Source: Mycolicibacterium hassiacum DSM 44199 (GTDB lineage: Bacteria; Actinomycetota; Actinomycetes; Mycobacteriales; Mycobacteriaceae). Taken from it: DNA of 64,000 nucleotides. The notes under the pieces were generated by a model that did no database searches, was not told the origin of the DNA, and saw only the letters and a list, made by a program, of their open reading frames with translations. Location of the stretch: assembly GCF_900603025.1 (NCBI RefSeq), contig NZ_LR026975.1:186001-250000 (forward strand), written 5' to 3'. The stretch's first letter is position 1. Every line of letters starts with the position of its first letter. Below, piece by piece: positions 43,148 through 55,272 of this stretch. A program made the position numbers and the translations under genes.

Positions 43148-44776
43148 ATGCCTGACACCCACGTCGTCACCAACCAGGTCCCGCCGCTGCAGGACTACAA
43201 CCCGGCCACCTCGCCGGTGCTCACCGAGGCACTGATCCGCGAAGGCGGGGAGTGGGGCCTCGACGAGGTGACCGAGGTCGGCGTCCTCGCGGGCTCGGCC
43301 GAGGCGCAGCGCTGGGGCGAGTTCGCCAACCGCAACCGCCCGGTGCTGCACACCCACGACCGCTACGGCCACCGCATCGACGAGGTCGAGTACGACCCCG
43401 CCTACCACGAACTGATGAAGGCGGCGATCGCGCACGGTCTGCACGCCGCGCCGTGGGCCGACGACCGCCGGGGTGCGCACGTCGTGCGGGCCGCCAAATT
43501 GTCGGTGTGGACCCCCGAACCGGGCCACGTGTGCCCGATCTCGATGACCTACGCGGTGGTGCCCGCGCTTCGGCACAATCCCGAGCTGGCCGCGGTCTAC
43601 GAGCCGTTGCTGGCCAGCCGGCACTACGACCCGGTCCTCAAGGTGCCGGCCCGCAAGATCGGCATCACCGCCGGCATGTCGATGACCGAGAAGCAGGGCG
43701 GGTCGGATGTCCGGGCCAACACCACGCAGGCGGTGCCCAACGACGACGGCAGCTACTCGCTGACCGGGCACAAGTGGTTCACCTCGGCGCCGATGTGCGA
43801 CATCTTCCTGGTGCTGGCCCAGGCGCCGGGCGGGCTGTCGTGCTTCTTGCTGCCGCGCATCCTGCCCGACGGCAGCCGCAACCGGATGTTCCTGCAGCGG
43901 CTCAAGGACAAGCTCGGCAACCACGCCAACGCGTCCAGCGAGGTGGAGTACGACGGTGCGATCGCGTGGCTGGTCGGCGAGGAGGGCCGCGGGGTTCCGA
44001 CCATCATCGAGATGGTCAACCTCACCCGGCTGGACTGCACGCTGGCCAGCGCGACCAGCATGCGCACCGGCCTGGCCCGCGCCATTCACCACGCACAGCA
44101 CCGGAAGGCGTTCGGCGCGTACCTGATCGACCAGCCGCTGATGCGCAATGTGCTCGCCGACCTGGCCGTCGAGGCGGAGGCCGCGACCATGCTGGCCATG
44201 CGGATGGCCGGCGCCACCGACGCCGCGGTGCACGGCGACGAACGCGAAGCGCTGCTGCGTCGCATCGGGCTGCCGGCCGGCAAGTACTGGGTGTGCAAGC
44301 GCGCCACCCCGCACGCCGCCGAAGCCATGGAATGCCTGGGCGGCAACGGATACGTCGAGGACTTCGGCATGGCCCGGCTCTACCGCGAGGCCCCGCTGAT
44401 GGGCATCTGGGAGGGGTCCGGCAATGTCAGTGCGCTGGACACGTTGCGCGCCATGGCGACTCGGCCCGCATGTGTCGAGGTGCTGTTCGATGAGCTGGAC
44501 CGCTCGGCCGGCCAGGACAAGCGGCTCGACGACCACGTCGAGACGCTGAAGAAGGAGCTCGCCGACACCGACACGCTGACCTACCGCGCCCGCAAGGTCG
44601 CCGAGGACATCAGCCTGGCGCTGGAGGGTTCGCTGCTGGTGCGGCACGGGCATCCCGCGGTCGCCGAGGCGTTCCTGGCCACCCGGCTGGGCGGAGCGTG
44701 GGGCGGAGCGTTCGGCACCCTGCCCACCGGGCTGGACGCGGGGCCGATCCTGGAACGCGCGCTGATCAAGGGATAA
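43148..44776 (+). CDS. fadE8: Acyl-CoA dehydrogenase (FadE8, AidB-like)
   Basis: The product has 542 residues, the same length as M. tuberculosis FadE8. Features are GMSMTEKQGGSDVRANTTQA, then LTGHKWFTSAPMCDIFLVLA (FAD and substrate side), VEYDGAIAWLVGEEGRGVPT, HHAQHRKAFGAYLIDQPLMR, and ECLGGNGYVEDFGMARLYRE, then IWEGSGNVSALD, which carries the catalytic base region and the arginine used for FAD. It has the AidB-type extended N-terminal domain. It oxidises an acyl-CoA to the enoyl-CoA in beta-oxidation. The ATG at 43148 was chosen over much longer in-frame extension because it directly follows the operator and matches the family start. First gene of an operon with echA4, a PaaX-like regulator and echA5. 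Confidence 0.93.
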   Translation: MPDTHVVTNQVPPLQDYNPATSPVLTEALIREGGEWGLDEVTEVGVLAGSAEAQRWGEFANRNRPVLHTHDRYGHRIDEVEYDPAYHELMKAAIAHGLHAAPWADDRRGAHVVRAAKLSVWTPEPGHVCPISMTYAVVPALRHNPELAAVYEPLLASRHYDPVLKVPARKIGITAGMSMTEKQGGSDVRANTTQAVPNDDGSYSLTGHKWFTSAPMCDIFLVLAQAPGGLSCFLLPRILPDGSRNRMFLQRLKDKLGNHANASSEVEYDGAIAWLVGEEGRGVPTIIEMVNLTRLDCTLASATSMRTGLARAIHHAQHRKAFGAYLIDQPLMRNVLADLAVEAEAATMLAMRMAGATDAAVHGDEREALLRRIGLPAGKYWVCKRATPHAAEAMECLGGNGYVEDFGMARLYREAPLMGIWEGSGNVSALDTLRAMATRPACVEVLFDELDRSAGQDKRLDDHVETLKKELADTDTLTYRARKVAEDISLALEGSLLVRHGHPAVAEAFLATRLGGAWGGAFGTLPTGLDAGPILERALIKG

Positions 44777-44805
44777 CCGGGCGCCGACACGGAAAGGTCA
44801 ACCGC

Positions 44806-45744
44806 ATGACCCACGCGATCAGGCCGGTCGACTTCGACAACCTCAAGACCATGACCTACGAGGTGACCGGCCGGGTGGCCCGCATCACCTTCAACCGGCC
44901 CGAACACGGCAACGCGATCGTCGCCGACACCCCGCTGGAGTTGTCGGCGTGCGTCGAGCGTGCCGACCTCGACCCCGATGTGCACGTGATCCTGGTGTCC
45001 GGCCGCGGGTCGGGGTTCTGCGCCGGGTTCGACCTGTCCGCCTACGCCGAGGGCTCGTCGTCGGCCGGCGGCGGCGAGGCCTACCGTGGCACCGTGCTGT
45101 CCGGGCGGACCCAGGCGCTCAACCACCGGCCCGACCAGCCCTGGGACCCGATGATCGACTACCAGATGATGAGCCGGTTCGTGCGGGGCTTCGCCAGCCT
45201 GATGCACGCCGACAAGCCGACCGTCGTCAAGATCCACGGGTACTGCGTGGCCGGCGGCACCGACATCGCGCTGCACGCCGACCTCATCGTCGCGGCGGCC
45301 GACGCCAAGATCGGCTACCCACCGACGCGGGTGTGGGGTGTGCCGGCCGCCGGGATGTGGGCGCACCGGCTCGGCGACCAGCGCGCCAAACGCCTGCTGT
45401 TCACCGGCGACTGCATCACCGGCGCCCAAGCCGCCGAGTGGGGCCTGGCCGTCGAGGCGCCGCCGCCGGAGGAACTCGACGAGCGCACCGAGCGGCTGGT
45501 CGAGCGCATCGCGGCGTTGCCGGTCAACCAGCTGATCATGGTCAAGCTCGCGATGAACTCGGCGCTGTACAACCAGGGCGTGGCCAACAGCGCGATGATC
45601 TCCACCGTGTTCGACGGGATCGCCCGGCACACCCCCGAAGGCCACGAATTCGTCGCCCAGGCACGCGAACTCGGGTTCCGCGAAGCGGTTCGCCGACGCG
45701 ACGAGCCGTTCGGCGACTACGGCCGCCGCGCCTCAGGGGTGTGA
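44806..45744 (+). CDS. echA4: Enoyl-CoA hydratase (EchA4)
   Basis: The product has 312 residues, matching EchA4 (Rv0673). Crotonase features are ARITFNRPEHGNAIVADTPL, then GRGSGFCAGFDLSAYAEG (oxyanion hole 1), PTVVKIHGYCVAGGTDIALH (oxyanion hole 2) and GYPPTRVWGVPAAGMWAHRL. The Glu of a canonical hydratase at the second catalytic position is not obvious; VWGVPAAG occupies that area, so the exact reaction (hydratase or isomerase) is uncertain. It begins with ATG 44806 behind GGAAAGG, 29 bases after fadE8, and its stop overlaps the following ATG (TGATG). It acts after FadE8 on enoyl-CoA intermediates. Confidence 0.92.
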   Translation: MTHAIRPVDFDNLKTMTYEVTGRVARITFNRPEHGNAIVADTPLELSACVERADLDPDVHVILVSGRGSGFCAGFDLSAYAEGSSSAGGGEAYRGTVLSGRTQALNHRPDQPWDPMIDYQMMSRFVRGFASLMHADKPTVVKIHGYCVAGGTDIALHADLIVAAADAKIGYPPTRVWGVPAAGMWAHRLGDQRAKRLLFTGDCITGAQAAEWGLAVEAPPPEELDERTERLVERIAALPVNQLIMVKLAMNSALYNQGVANSAMISTVFDGIARHTPEGHEFVAQARELGFREAVRRRDEPFGDYGRRASGV

Positions 45745-46529
45745 TGGCCCGCCCCGCCGAAGTGGTCGAACCGGCACCGCCGCGATCGTCGGCGCCGCGA
45801 ACACCGCGGCCGGTGTCGCGCATGACCGCGCGCTCGGTGGTCCTGAGCGTGCTGCTGGGCGCGCATCCGGCCTGGGCGACCGCCGGTGAACTCCTCAGGC
45901 TCACCGCCGATTTCGGCATCAAGGAATCCGCGCTGCGGGTCGCGCTCACCCGCATGGTCAGCGCCGGCGACCTGGTGCGCTCACGCGACGGCTACCGGTT
46001 GTCGGACCGGCTGCTGGCTCGGCAGCGCCGCCAGGACGATGCGCTCAACCCCCGGGTCCGGCCTTGGGACGGGACCTGGACCACCCTGGTGATCACCAGC
46101 GTCGGCGGCGACGCGCGAACCCGGGCGTCACTGCGAAGCGCCTTGCAGGACAACCGTTTCGGTGAGCTGCGCGAAGGCGTGTGGCTGCGCCCGGACAACC
46201 TGGAGACGACGCTGCCCGCCGACCTGCGCGACCGGGTGCGGGTACTGCACGCGCGCGACGACGATCCGGCCGGGCTGGTCGCGCAGCTGTGGGATCTGCC
46301 GGGCTGGGCGGCGGCGGGTCGGGAGCTGCTGGACCAGATGGCCGCCGCCACCGACGTCCCGGCGCGGTTCGTGGTCGCGGCCGCGATCGTACGGCTGCTG
46401 TTGACCGATCCGGTGCTGCCCGACGAACTGCTGCCCGCCGAGTGGCCCGGCGCCGCGCTGCGGGCGGCCTACACCAGCTTCGCCGCCGAGCTGACCGCGC
46501 GGCGCGATCGACCGAGGGAGGCGACATGA
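45744..46529 (+). CDS. PaaX-family transcriptional regulator (Rv0674-like)
   Basis: The product has 261 residues. PaaX N-terminal winged helix: MTARSVVLSVLLGAHPAWAT, then LLRLTADFGIKESALRVALT and SAGDLVRSRDGYRLSDRLLARQRRQ. The middle domain is WDGTWTTLVITSVGGDARTR, then LREGVWLRPDNLE, with a helical C-terminal domain. PaaX represses phenylacetyl-CoA catabolic genes in Gram-negatives and responds to CoA thioesters. Here its placement inside a fadE-ech operon suggests it senses an acyl-CoA and controls this operon, possibly through the palindromes at 43102-43139. The start and stop overlap both neighbours (TGATG, ATGA), so it is made from the same message. Confidence 0.88.
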   Translation: MARPAEVVEPAPPRSSAPRTPRPVSRMTARSVVLSVLLGAHPAWATAGELLRLTADFGIKESALRVALTRMVSAGDLVRSRDGYRLSDRLLARQRRQDDALNPRVRPWDGTWTTLVITSVGGDARTRASLRSALQDNRFGELREGVWLRPDNLETTLPADLRDRVRVLHARDDDPAGLVAQLWDLPGWAAAGRELLDQMAAATDVPARFVVAAAIVRLLLTDPVLPDELLPAEWPGAALRAAYTSFAAELTARRDRPREAT

Positions 46530-47293
46530 GTGCAGGTGGCGTGCGGGTCGAGAAGAACGGCCCGGTCACCACGGTGATCATGAACCGGCCGGAGGCGCGC
46601 AACGCCGTCAACGGGCCGGCCGCGCTGGAGCTGTACGCGGCCTTCGACGAGTTCGACAAGGACGACTCGGCATCGGTCGCGGTGCTGTGGGGCGACGGCG
46701 GAACGTTCTGCGCCGGAGCCGATCTCAAGGCGTTCGGGACGCCGGAGGTCAACCCGGTGCACCGCACCGGCCCGGCTCCGATGGGGCCGAGCCGCATGGT
46801 GCTGTCCAAACCCGTCATCGCCGCGATCAGCGGGTACGCGGTCGCGGGCGGGCTGGAGCTGGCGCTGTGGTGCGACCTGCGGGTGGTCGAGGAGGACGCC
46901 GTGCTGGGCGTGTTCTGCCGCCGCTGGGGAGTGCCGCTGATCGACGGCGGCACCGTGCGGTTGCCCCGGCTGATCGGGCACAGCCGCGCGATGGACCTGA
47001 TCCTCACCGGCCGCCCGGTCGACGCCGCCGAGGCCTACGCGATCGGGCTGGCCAACCGGGTCGTCCCGAAGGGACAGGCGCGGCAGCGGGCCGAGGAACT
47101 GGCCGCCGAACTCGCGGTGTTTCCGCAGCAGTGCCTGCGCGCCGACCGGCTCTCGGCGATCAACCAGTGGGGCCGCCCGGAGGCCGAGGCGATGGATTTC
47201 GAGTTCGGCAGCCTGTCGAAGGTGGCCGCCGAATCCCGCGAGGGCGCGGCCCGGTTCGCCGCCGGTGCGGGGCGCCACGGCGCCAGGGCCTAA
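46526..47293 (+). CDS. echA5: Enoyl-CoA hydratase/isomerase (EchA5)
   Basis: The product has 255 residues. Crotonase motifs are VTTVIMNRPEARNAVNGPAA, then GDGGTFCAGADLKAFG (oxyanion hole 1), VIAAISGYAVAGGLELALWC (oxyanion hole 2) and LGVFCRRWGVPLIDGGTVRL. The usual second Glu is replaced by residues in CRRWGVPLIDGG, as in many mycobacterial EchA proteins, so it may be an isomerase or another crotonase activity. ATG 46526 overlaps the PaaX-like stop (ATGA), and the Shine-Dalgarno GAGGGAGG lies just upstream. Last gene of the fadE8 operon; it converges with a DUF3060 gene 31 bases away. Confidence 0.92.
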   Translation: MSAGGVRVEKNGPVTTVIMNRPEARNAVNGPAALELYAAFDEFDKDDSASVAVLWGDGGTFCAGADLKAFGTPEVNPVHRTGPAPMGPSRMVLSKPVIAAISGYAVAGGLELALWCDLRVVEEDAVLGVFCRRWGVPLIDGGTVRLPRLIGHSRAMDLILTGRPVDAAEAYAIGLANRVVPKGQARQRAEELAAELAVFPQQCLRADRLSAINQWGRPEAEAMDFEFGSLSKVAAESREGAARFAAGAGRHGARA

Positions 47294-47324
47294 TGGCGCC
47301 CCGGCATGAGTGCCGGAAGGCGAC

Positions 47325-47726
47325 TCAGCCCTTGGTGACGGTGTTGTTCGAGCCAGCGTCGTGCACCGACGGTTCGCCGTCGCGGTAGTTGACCGTGTTG
47401 TTCAGGCCGAGCACATGGATCTCCTTCTCGACCCGATCGATGGTCACCCGGTTGTCGGCGCCGGTGATGGTGACCGACGCGCAGGTGCCCTTGACCGTCA
47501 GCTTGTTGTTCGACCCGGCGATGTTGAGCGCCTTGCCGTCGGCGCAGTCGATATCGGCAGTGGTGCCCACCGACCCGTAGTTGATGGACTGGCCGATGTC
47601 CACCCGGGCGCCCGAGGTGCCCAGCGTCGCCGACGGGGCGTCGGAATCACCGTGATCCGAACCGCAGCCCGCGACCAGCAGGGCCGCCGCGACCGCGGCC
47701 GGCCAGGTCGTCCAGCGCGTGCGCAT
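47325..47726 (-). CDS. DUF3060 lipoprotein
   Basis: The product has 133 residues. A lipoprotein signal (WPAAVAAALLVAGCGSDHGD) with lipobox LVAGC is followed by a DUF3060 domain of short beta-helix-like repeats built on N-N motifs: LNIAGSNNKLTVKGTCASVT, then ITGADNRVTID, VLGLNNTVNYRDG and DAGSNNTVTKG. Asn ladders of this type form a small right-handed beta-helix on the outer face of the membrane. The function is unknown. Its ATG at 47726 overlaps the stop of the upstream DUF3060 gene (TGATG), so the two are coupled. Confidence 0.88.
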   Translation of the reverse strand: MRTRWTTWPAAVAAALLVAGCGSDHGDSDAPSATLGTSGARVDIGQSINYGSVGTTADIDCADGKALNIAGSNNKLTVKGTCASVTITGADNRVTIDRVEKEIHVLGLNNTVNYRDGEPSVHDAGSNNTVTKG

Positions 47727-48163
47727 CAGGCGGGAACCCGGTCGATGCGGTTGGTCATCCCGAGTTCGCGGCCGCGGTCCCAGACCGCCGGCGAGCCGTT
47801 CTTGTACAGCACGACCTGATCGAAGCCGTACACCGTGACGTCGTTGATGACGTTGTCGGCGACCACGACGTTGGAGTTGCCCTGCACGGTCACGGCCCAG
47901 CAGGTGCCCAGCGCGGTGATCCGGTTGTTGGCGCCGTTGACCAGCAGCGTCGAGTTCTTGCAGTCGATGGTCTGATTGATGCCGATGCCGGTGATGGTGG
48001 TGTCCTGGCCCCGGTGGGCGCCGACCACCCCGGACTTGGCGCACTCCCGCAGCACCGCGTTGCAGAACGGGTCCTCCGGCTGGGCCTGCGCGCTCGGGGC
48101 GAGCAGCAGCGGCAGCGCGGCGGCCGAGGCCACCAGTGAGCGGGCCAACGCAGTCCACATCAT
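47726..48163 (-). CDS. Secreted DUF3060 protein
   Basis: The product has 145 residues. A classical signal peptide (ALARSLVASAAALPLLLAPS, then AQAQPE) lacks a lipobox Cys, so it should be exported and cleaved. The mature part is a DUF3060 repeat: TTITGIGINQTIDCKNSTLL, then VNGANNRITALGTCWAVTVQ and NSNVVVADNVINDVTVYGFD. It is paralogous to the lipoprotein encoded immediately downstream, which suggests tandem duplication. Two ATGs are adjacent; 48163 is used. It is divergent from the DUF3558 pair across 87 bases. The function is unknown. Confidence 0.85.
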   Translation of the reverse strand: MMWTALARSLVASAAALPLLLAPSAQAQPEDPFCNAVLRECAKSGVVGAHRGQDTTITGIGINQTIDCKNSTLLVNGANNRITALGTCWAVTVQGNSNVVVADNVINDVTVYGFDQVVLYKNGSPAVWDRGRELGMTNRIDRVPA

Positions 48164-48250
48164 GGGGAGAGCGTACGTCGCCCGACCGGGCGATTGACGC
48201 GAGTCTGCTCGAGTCGCGGTCTGCGCTGGTCGTCGGTAGCGTGATTGCCG

Positions 48251-48784
48251 ATGCGTCGGCGTGTCGATCGGATTGCTGCCGCGGCGGTCACGGTGATGGC
48301 GGTCGTCGCCGGATGCACGACGACCGTCGACGGTACCGCGCGTCCGGTGCAGTCGCCCGGGCCCGACGCCAGCCGCAGCTACGGCTACGTCGACGACCGC
48401 TGCGGGCTGCTGCACGACGAGACGGTCGCCGAGACAGTGGGCGCCGAACACGTCGTGCGCCCCTACAGCGGGGCGGTGTGCCAGTACGTCCTGATGCGCG
48501 ACGACACCGCCATCGACGCCACCTTCGCCTGGTTCGAGACGGGCAGCCTCGACCGGGAACGCACCCTGGCCGCCGACCGCGGCGCCACGATCACCGACAC
48601 CGATGTCGAACGCCACCAGGCGTTCCTGGCCCGTCGCGACATCACCGGCGCGGCGTGCTCGGCCACCGCAGCCGCCGAACCGGGCGTGCTGAGCTGGTGG
48701 GTGCAGTTCCGTAACCGCGCCGCCGGCGATCCGTGTGCGGCGGCGGAGAAGCTGTTGTCGGCCACCCTGCAGGCGGACATGTGA
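48251..48784 (+). CDS. DUF3558-family lipoprotein
   Basis: The product has 177 residues. A lipoprotein signal (RIAAAAVTVMAVVAGCTTTV) is followed by a DUF3558 domain: VDDRCGLLHDETVAETVGAE, then CQYVLMRDDTAIDATFAWFE, with RHQAFLARRDITGAACSATA and the C-terminal DPCAAAEKLL. It has the usual paired cysteines. It resembles the LprB/LprC-type lipoproteins of M. tuberculosis. ATG 48251 is preferred over an upstream TTG at 48245. Its TGA overlaps the next ATG (TGATG). The function is unknown. Confidence 0.85.
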   Translation: MRRRVDRIAAAAVTVMAVVAGCTTTVDGTARPVQSPGPDASRSYGYVDDRCGLLHDETVAETVGAEHVVRPYSGAVCQYVLMRDDTAIDATFAWFETGSLDRERTLAADRGATITDTDVERHQAFLARRDITGAACSATAAAEPGVLSWWVQFRNRAAGDPCAAAEKLLSATLQADM

Positions 48785-49308
48785 TGAGCGCGCGCATCTG
48801 GGTTCTGCTCGTTCTCACCCCACTGCTGGCGGCGTCGCTGGCCGCGTGCGGACCCAAGCATCCGACCCTCCCGGAGGCGAACGCGGCCCCCGCCGAGGGG
48901 TTCCGCAGCCAGGACTGCAACGGCGTCGTCGACGCCGACATCACCGCGGCGGTCGGCCGCGACATGTTCACCAAGACGCTGGTCAGCGACGTCGGCTGCT
49001 TCTGGCAGGAGGACTCGGTGTTCGGCACCGTCGGCGCCGGGATGGGCATCTCCACCTGGTGGTACCGCGGCAGCGACATGGACACCGAGCGCAGGCTCGA
49101 ACAGCAGGCCGGCCGCACCCTGACCGAGCTCTCGTTCGACGGCCACAAGGGGTTCCGGGCGTTCGACACCAACGCCTGCAGCATCTACGTCACCAAGGGC
49201 GACGACGTCATCACCTGGTCGATCCAGACCCTCAACCCCGCCGCCCTGCCCAACCTGTGCACCATCGTGGAACGACTCGCCCGGATCAGTCAGGGCCGCG
49301 TGAACTGA
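48784..49308 (+). CDS. DUF3558-family lipoprotein, second copy
   Basis: The product has 174 residues. The signal and lipobox are LVLTPLLAASLAACGPKH, followed by DCNGVVDADITAAVGRDMFT, then VGCFWQEDSVFGTVGAGMGI, STWWYRGSDMDTERRLEQQA and FDGHKGFRAFDTNACSIYVT, all typical of DUF3558. It is a diverged paralogue of the coupled upstream gene. The pair resembles the lprB-lprC arrangement, and both should be anchored on the outer side of the membrane. No enzyme motif is visible. Confidence 0.87.
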   Translation: MSARIWVLLVLTPLLAASLAACGPKHPTLPEANAAPAEGFRSQDCNGVVDADITAAVGRDMFTKTLVSDVGCFWQEDSVFGTVGAGMGISTWWYRGSDMDTERRLEQQAGRTLTELSFDGHKGFRAFDTNACSIYVTKGDDVITWSIQTLNPAALPNLCTIVERLARISQGRVN

Positions 49309-49385
49309 CCGACCGAACTAGAGGTGTTAATTTGGTCGCTCGGCCGGGGGTCCCGGCCATTCGACCGGGGAGGACACACAGGCAT

Positions 49386-49979
49386 ATGGCAGCCCAGCCG
49401 TCGAGCACCGCGGGCCGGCGTGGCGCCCGGCTGAGCCGGGAGACCATCGTCAACGCGGCGCTGACCTTCCTCGACCGGGAGGGCTGGGACGCGCTGACGA
49501 TCAATGCGCTCGCCACCCAGCTCGGCACCAAGGGGCCGTCGCTGTACAACCACGTCGAAAGCCTCGACGACCTGCGCCGCACGGTTCGGATGCGGGTGGT
49601 CGGCGACATCATCGACATGCTCAAGACGGTGGGGCAGGGCCGCACCCGCGACGACGCCGTGATGGCGATGGCCGCCGCCTACCGCAGCTACGCCCACCAC
49701 CACCCCGGCCGCTACTCGGCGTTCACCCGGATGCCGCTGGGCGGCGACGACCCGGAGTTCACCGAGGCCACCCGGCAGGCCGCCGCCCCGGTGATCGACG
49801 TGCTGGCGTCCTACGGCCTGGAGGGCGAGGCCGCCTTCCACGCCGCGCTGGAGTTCTGGTCGGCGATGCACGGATTCGTGCTGCTGGAGATGACCGGGGT
49901 GATGGACGGCATCGACACCGACGCCGTCTTCGCCGATATGGTGATGAGGCTGGCCGCCGGGATGGAGCGGCGGCGCTGA
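49386..49979 (+). CDS. TetR-family regulator (Rv0681-like)
   Basis: The product has 197 residues. The N-terminal HTH is LSRETIVNAALTFLDREGWD, then LTINALATQLGTKGPSLYNH (recognition helix KGPSLYNHV), and the C-terminal part is a TetR_C/WHG-type domain (AAAYRSYAHHHPGRYSAFTR; FWSAMHGFVLLEMTGVMDG). Position directly upstream of rpsL matches Rv0681. The start is ATG 49386. The 77 bases upstream contain the AT-rich GAGGTGTTAATTTGG stretch that may hold promoter or operator. The target and ligand are unknown. Confidence 0.9.
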   Translation: MAAQPSSTAGRRGARLSRETIVNAALTFLDREGWDALTINALATQLGTKGPSLYNHVESLDDLRRTVRMRVVGDIIDMLKTVGQGRTRDDAVMAMAAAYRSYAHHHPGRYSAFTRMPLGGDDPEFTEATRQAAAPVIDVLASYGLEGEAAFHAALEFWSAMHGFVLLEMTGVMDGIDTDAVFADMVMRLAAGMERRR

Positions 49980-50068
49980 CGGCGGGCGGCGAGCCCGCGG
50001 ATCCGTGATGCTGCCGGCCGGTGCGCCGGGGCGGCGGTTGACCTGGGATTAGGCGGTCAGCGACGGGT

Positions 50069-50098
50069 TTGGAGCGCCAACCCCTGTGCTGGTATTGT
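50069..50098 (+). promoter_or_regulatory. Probable str-operon (rpsL) promoter
   Basis: TTGGAG (50069-50074) and TATTGT (50093-50098) are separated by 18 bases, about 235 bases before rpsL. The rest of the 49980-50331 gap has no gene; it is an untranslated leader with an AC-rich, low-structure 3' end (AAGACGACACAACCGAAGAG). Confidence 0.6.
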
Positions 50099-50331
50099 GG
50101 ACGATCGTGCCTGGCAGATAGGGCGCTTGCGACGCGACGAATCGCCAAGCATGCCTGCACGCCGGGTCAATTCGCATGCCGCCATGCCGTGGAAATGTAC
50201 CGAAGATTTTCCGGCGGGTTGCGTGCGACACACCCGGTCGCGGGATACGCGAACGGGACATAACTGCAGTACAGAGACTTAAACCAAGCAAGAAGACGAC
50301 ACAACCGAAGAGCAACACAGAAAGCCGGTAG

Positions 50332-50706
50332 ATGCCAACCATTCAGCAGCTGGTCCGCAAGGGCCGCCGTGACAAGGCCGCCAAGGTGAAGACCGCGGCT
50401 CTCAAGGGCAGCCCGCAGCGTCGTGGCGTGTGCACCCGCGTGTACACCACTACCCCGAAGAAGCCGAACTCGGCCCTTCGCAAGGTCGCTCGTGTCAAGC
50501 TGACCAGCCAGGTTGAGGTCACGGCATACATCCCGGGTGAGGGCCATAACCTGCAGGAGCACTCGATGGTGCTGGTGCGCGGTGGCCGCGTGAAGGACCT
50601 GCCCGGCGTGCGCTACAAGATCATCCGCGGCTCGCTCGACACCCAGGGTGTGAAGAACCGCAAGCAAGCTCGCAGCCGTTACGGGGCTAAGAAGGAGAAG
50701 AGCTGA
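50332..50706 (+). CDS. rpsL: 30S ribosomal protein S12
   Basis: The product has 124 residues, starting [20 protein letters not shown]. The decoding-site loop [13 protein letters not shown] has Lys at position 43 and [10 protein letters not shown] has Lys at 88, so both classic streptomycin-resistance sites are wild type. S12 contacts the decoding centre and influences fidelity. The ATG at 50332 is preceded by a weak Shine-Dalgarno. The stop overlaps the rpsG ATG (TGATG), so the pair is coupled. First gene of the str operon. Confidence 0.97.
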   Translation: MPTIQQLVRKGRRDKAAKVKTAALKGSPQRRGVCTRVYTTTPKKPNSALRKVARVKLTSQVEVTAYIPGEGHNLQEHSMVLVRGGRVKDLPGVRYKIIRGSLDTQGVKNRKQARSRYGAKKEKS

Positions 50707-51176
50707 TGCCGCGCAAGGGGCCCGCTCCGAAGCGTCAGTTGGTCAGTGACCCGGTCTACGGGTCGACCCTGGTCACCCAGCTGGTCAACAAGGTTCTGCT
50801 GCACGGGAAGAAATCGCTGGCCGAGCGCATTGTTTATGGTGCGCTCGAGCAGGCCCGGGAGAAGACCGGCACCGATCCGGTGGTGACCCTCAAGCGTGCA
50901 CTGGACAACGTCAAGCCCACCCTCGAGGTGCGCAGCCGCCGCGTCGGTGGCGCCACCTACCAGGTGCCCGTCGAGGTGCGCCCGGATCGGTCCACGACCC
51001 TGGCCCTGCGGTGGTTGGTCACCTACGCCCGCCAGCGGCGCGAGAAGACCATGGTCGAGCGGCTGGCCAACGAGATCCTCGATGCCAGCAACGGCCTCGG
51101 CGCCTCGGTGAAGCGTCGTGAGGACACCCACAAGATGGCCGAGGCGAACCGCGCCTTCGCGCACTACCGCTGGTGA
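50706..51176 (+). CDS. rpsG: 30S ribosomal protein S7
   Basis: The product has 156 residues, starting [20 protein letters not shown]. It has the family-typical [60 protein letters not shown] and [17 protein letters not shown] segments. S7 nucleates assembly of the 30S head and binds the 3' domain of 16S rRNA. It is translationally coupled to rpsL and followed after 74 bases by fusA. Confidence 0.97.
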   Translation: MPRKGPAPKRQLVSDPVYGSTLVTQLVNKVLLHGKKSLAERIVYGALEQAREKTGTDPVVTLKRALDNVKPTLEVRSRRVGGATYQVPVEVRPDRSTTLALRWLVTYARQRREKTMVERLANEILDASNGLGASVKRREDTHKMAEANRAFAHYRW

Positions 51177-51250
51177 TAGCCGCCGGCGGGCAGCGTGGCC
51201 GCCGGCGCTAGAGACCACACAGCAACTACCAAGCGAGAGAGAAGACTTCT

Positions 51251-53356
<2,106 letters not shown>

Positions 53357-53418
53357 GGATTCGAGGGCTGTCGGCCCGAGGCCCGGAGCTGATCCGGAGT
53401 CGAGCGATCGAGCCGGGT

Positions 53419-53436
53419 GAAGGCGACGGGACAGTG
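53419..53436 (+). repeat. Near-exact copy of the fusA 3' end in the fusA-tuf gap
   Basis: GAAGGCGACGGGACAGTG here differs at one base from the end of fusA at 53338-53355 (GAAGGCGACGGGGCAGTG). The copies are 81 bases apart in direct orientation, suggesting a small local duplication that has partly decayed. Confidence 0.65.
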
Positions 53437-53524
53437 TTCTGACCCGTCGGTTTCGCGGGACCACACAACTGCAAAGATCAACAACTGCTTAATCAAGCAC
53501 CAACAAGTCCAGGAGGACAACACA

Positions 53525-54715
<1,191 letters not shown>

Positions 54716-54730
54716 TCTGATCTGGTCGCC

Positions 54731-54767
54731 AAAGTGGCGCACACCCCACAAGGGTGTGCGCCACTTT
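54731..54767 (+). terminator. tuf terminator hairpin
   Basis: A perfect 16-base stem (AAAGTGGCGCACACCC, 54731-54746, with 54752-54767) has a CACAA loop and is followed by GCATTTCG. It starts 15 bases after the tuf stop. Confidence 0.9.
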
Positions 54768-54888
54768 GCATTTCGGGACGGTTCTGCTGGCGAGCAGGCG
54801 GCCGTCGCACCACTGCGGGGCAGTCGGCGCCTCCTCCCGGGGTCAGTGGGTCGACGCGGACGCGCGGGTGGCGCCGGCGAAGGTCACG

Positions 54889-55272
54889 ATGGCCGGCGTC
54901 GACGCGGCATTGGTATGGCCGTGGATGAACGCGGCCCGGGCCGCGTCGCCGGTGCGCGGGCCGGCGGGCCGAACATCGGCTAGCACCCCGGTGACCCGGG
55001 CGGAGTATCCCGCCGCCAGCGCGCATCCGGCGATCGCGATACCGGTCGACGGGCAGTACCGTGAGCCGTTCGATCGTCTGCTCGACAGCCCGGAGGCGCG
55101 GGCCGAACTCGGGGATCTCGACGTGACGCCGGCGTCGGCGCAGCTGCTGGGCCCGCTGATCTTCGCCGTCATGACCGGCATCCGCACCATCGATCGCGCC
55201 GACTGCGAAAAGATCGTCGACGACTTCTACGCCGCCCACCGAGGCACCACCGCTGCGCGGCAACGCCGGTGA
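54889..55272 (+). pseudogene. Remnant of a TetR-family regulator (C-terminal part only)
   Basis: From about 55050 the frame reads [20 protein letters not shown], then [20 protein letters not shown], and [20 protein letters not shown], which looks like the C-terminal ligand and dimer domain of a TetR regulator. No HTH sequence is present upstream in any frame; residues before about 55040 (from ATG 54889) show no family signal. It is therefore most likely a deletion remnant. It may once have controlled the lactate monooxygenase or another neighbour. Stop codon at 55270-55272. Confidence 0.6.

Noticed and set aside
50332..50706. Possible streptomycin-resistance changes in rpsL.
   Set aside because: Lys43 and Lys88 are both unchanged.
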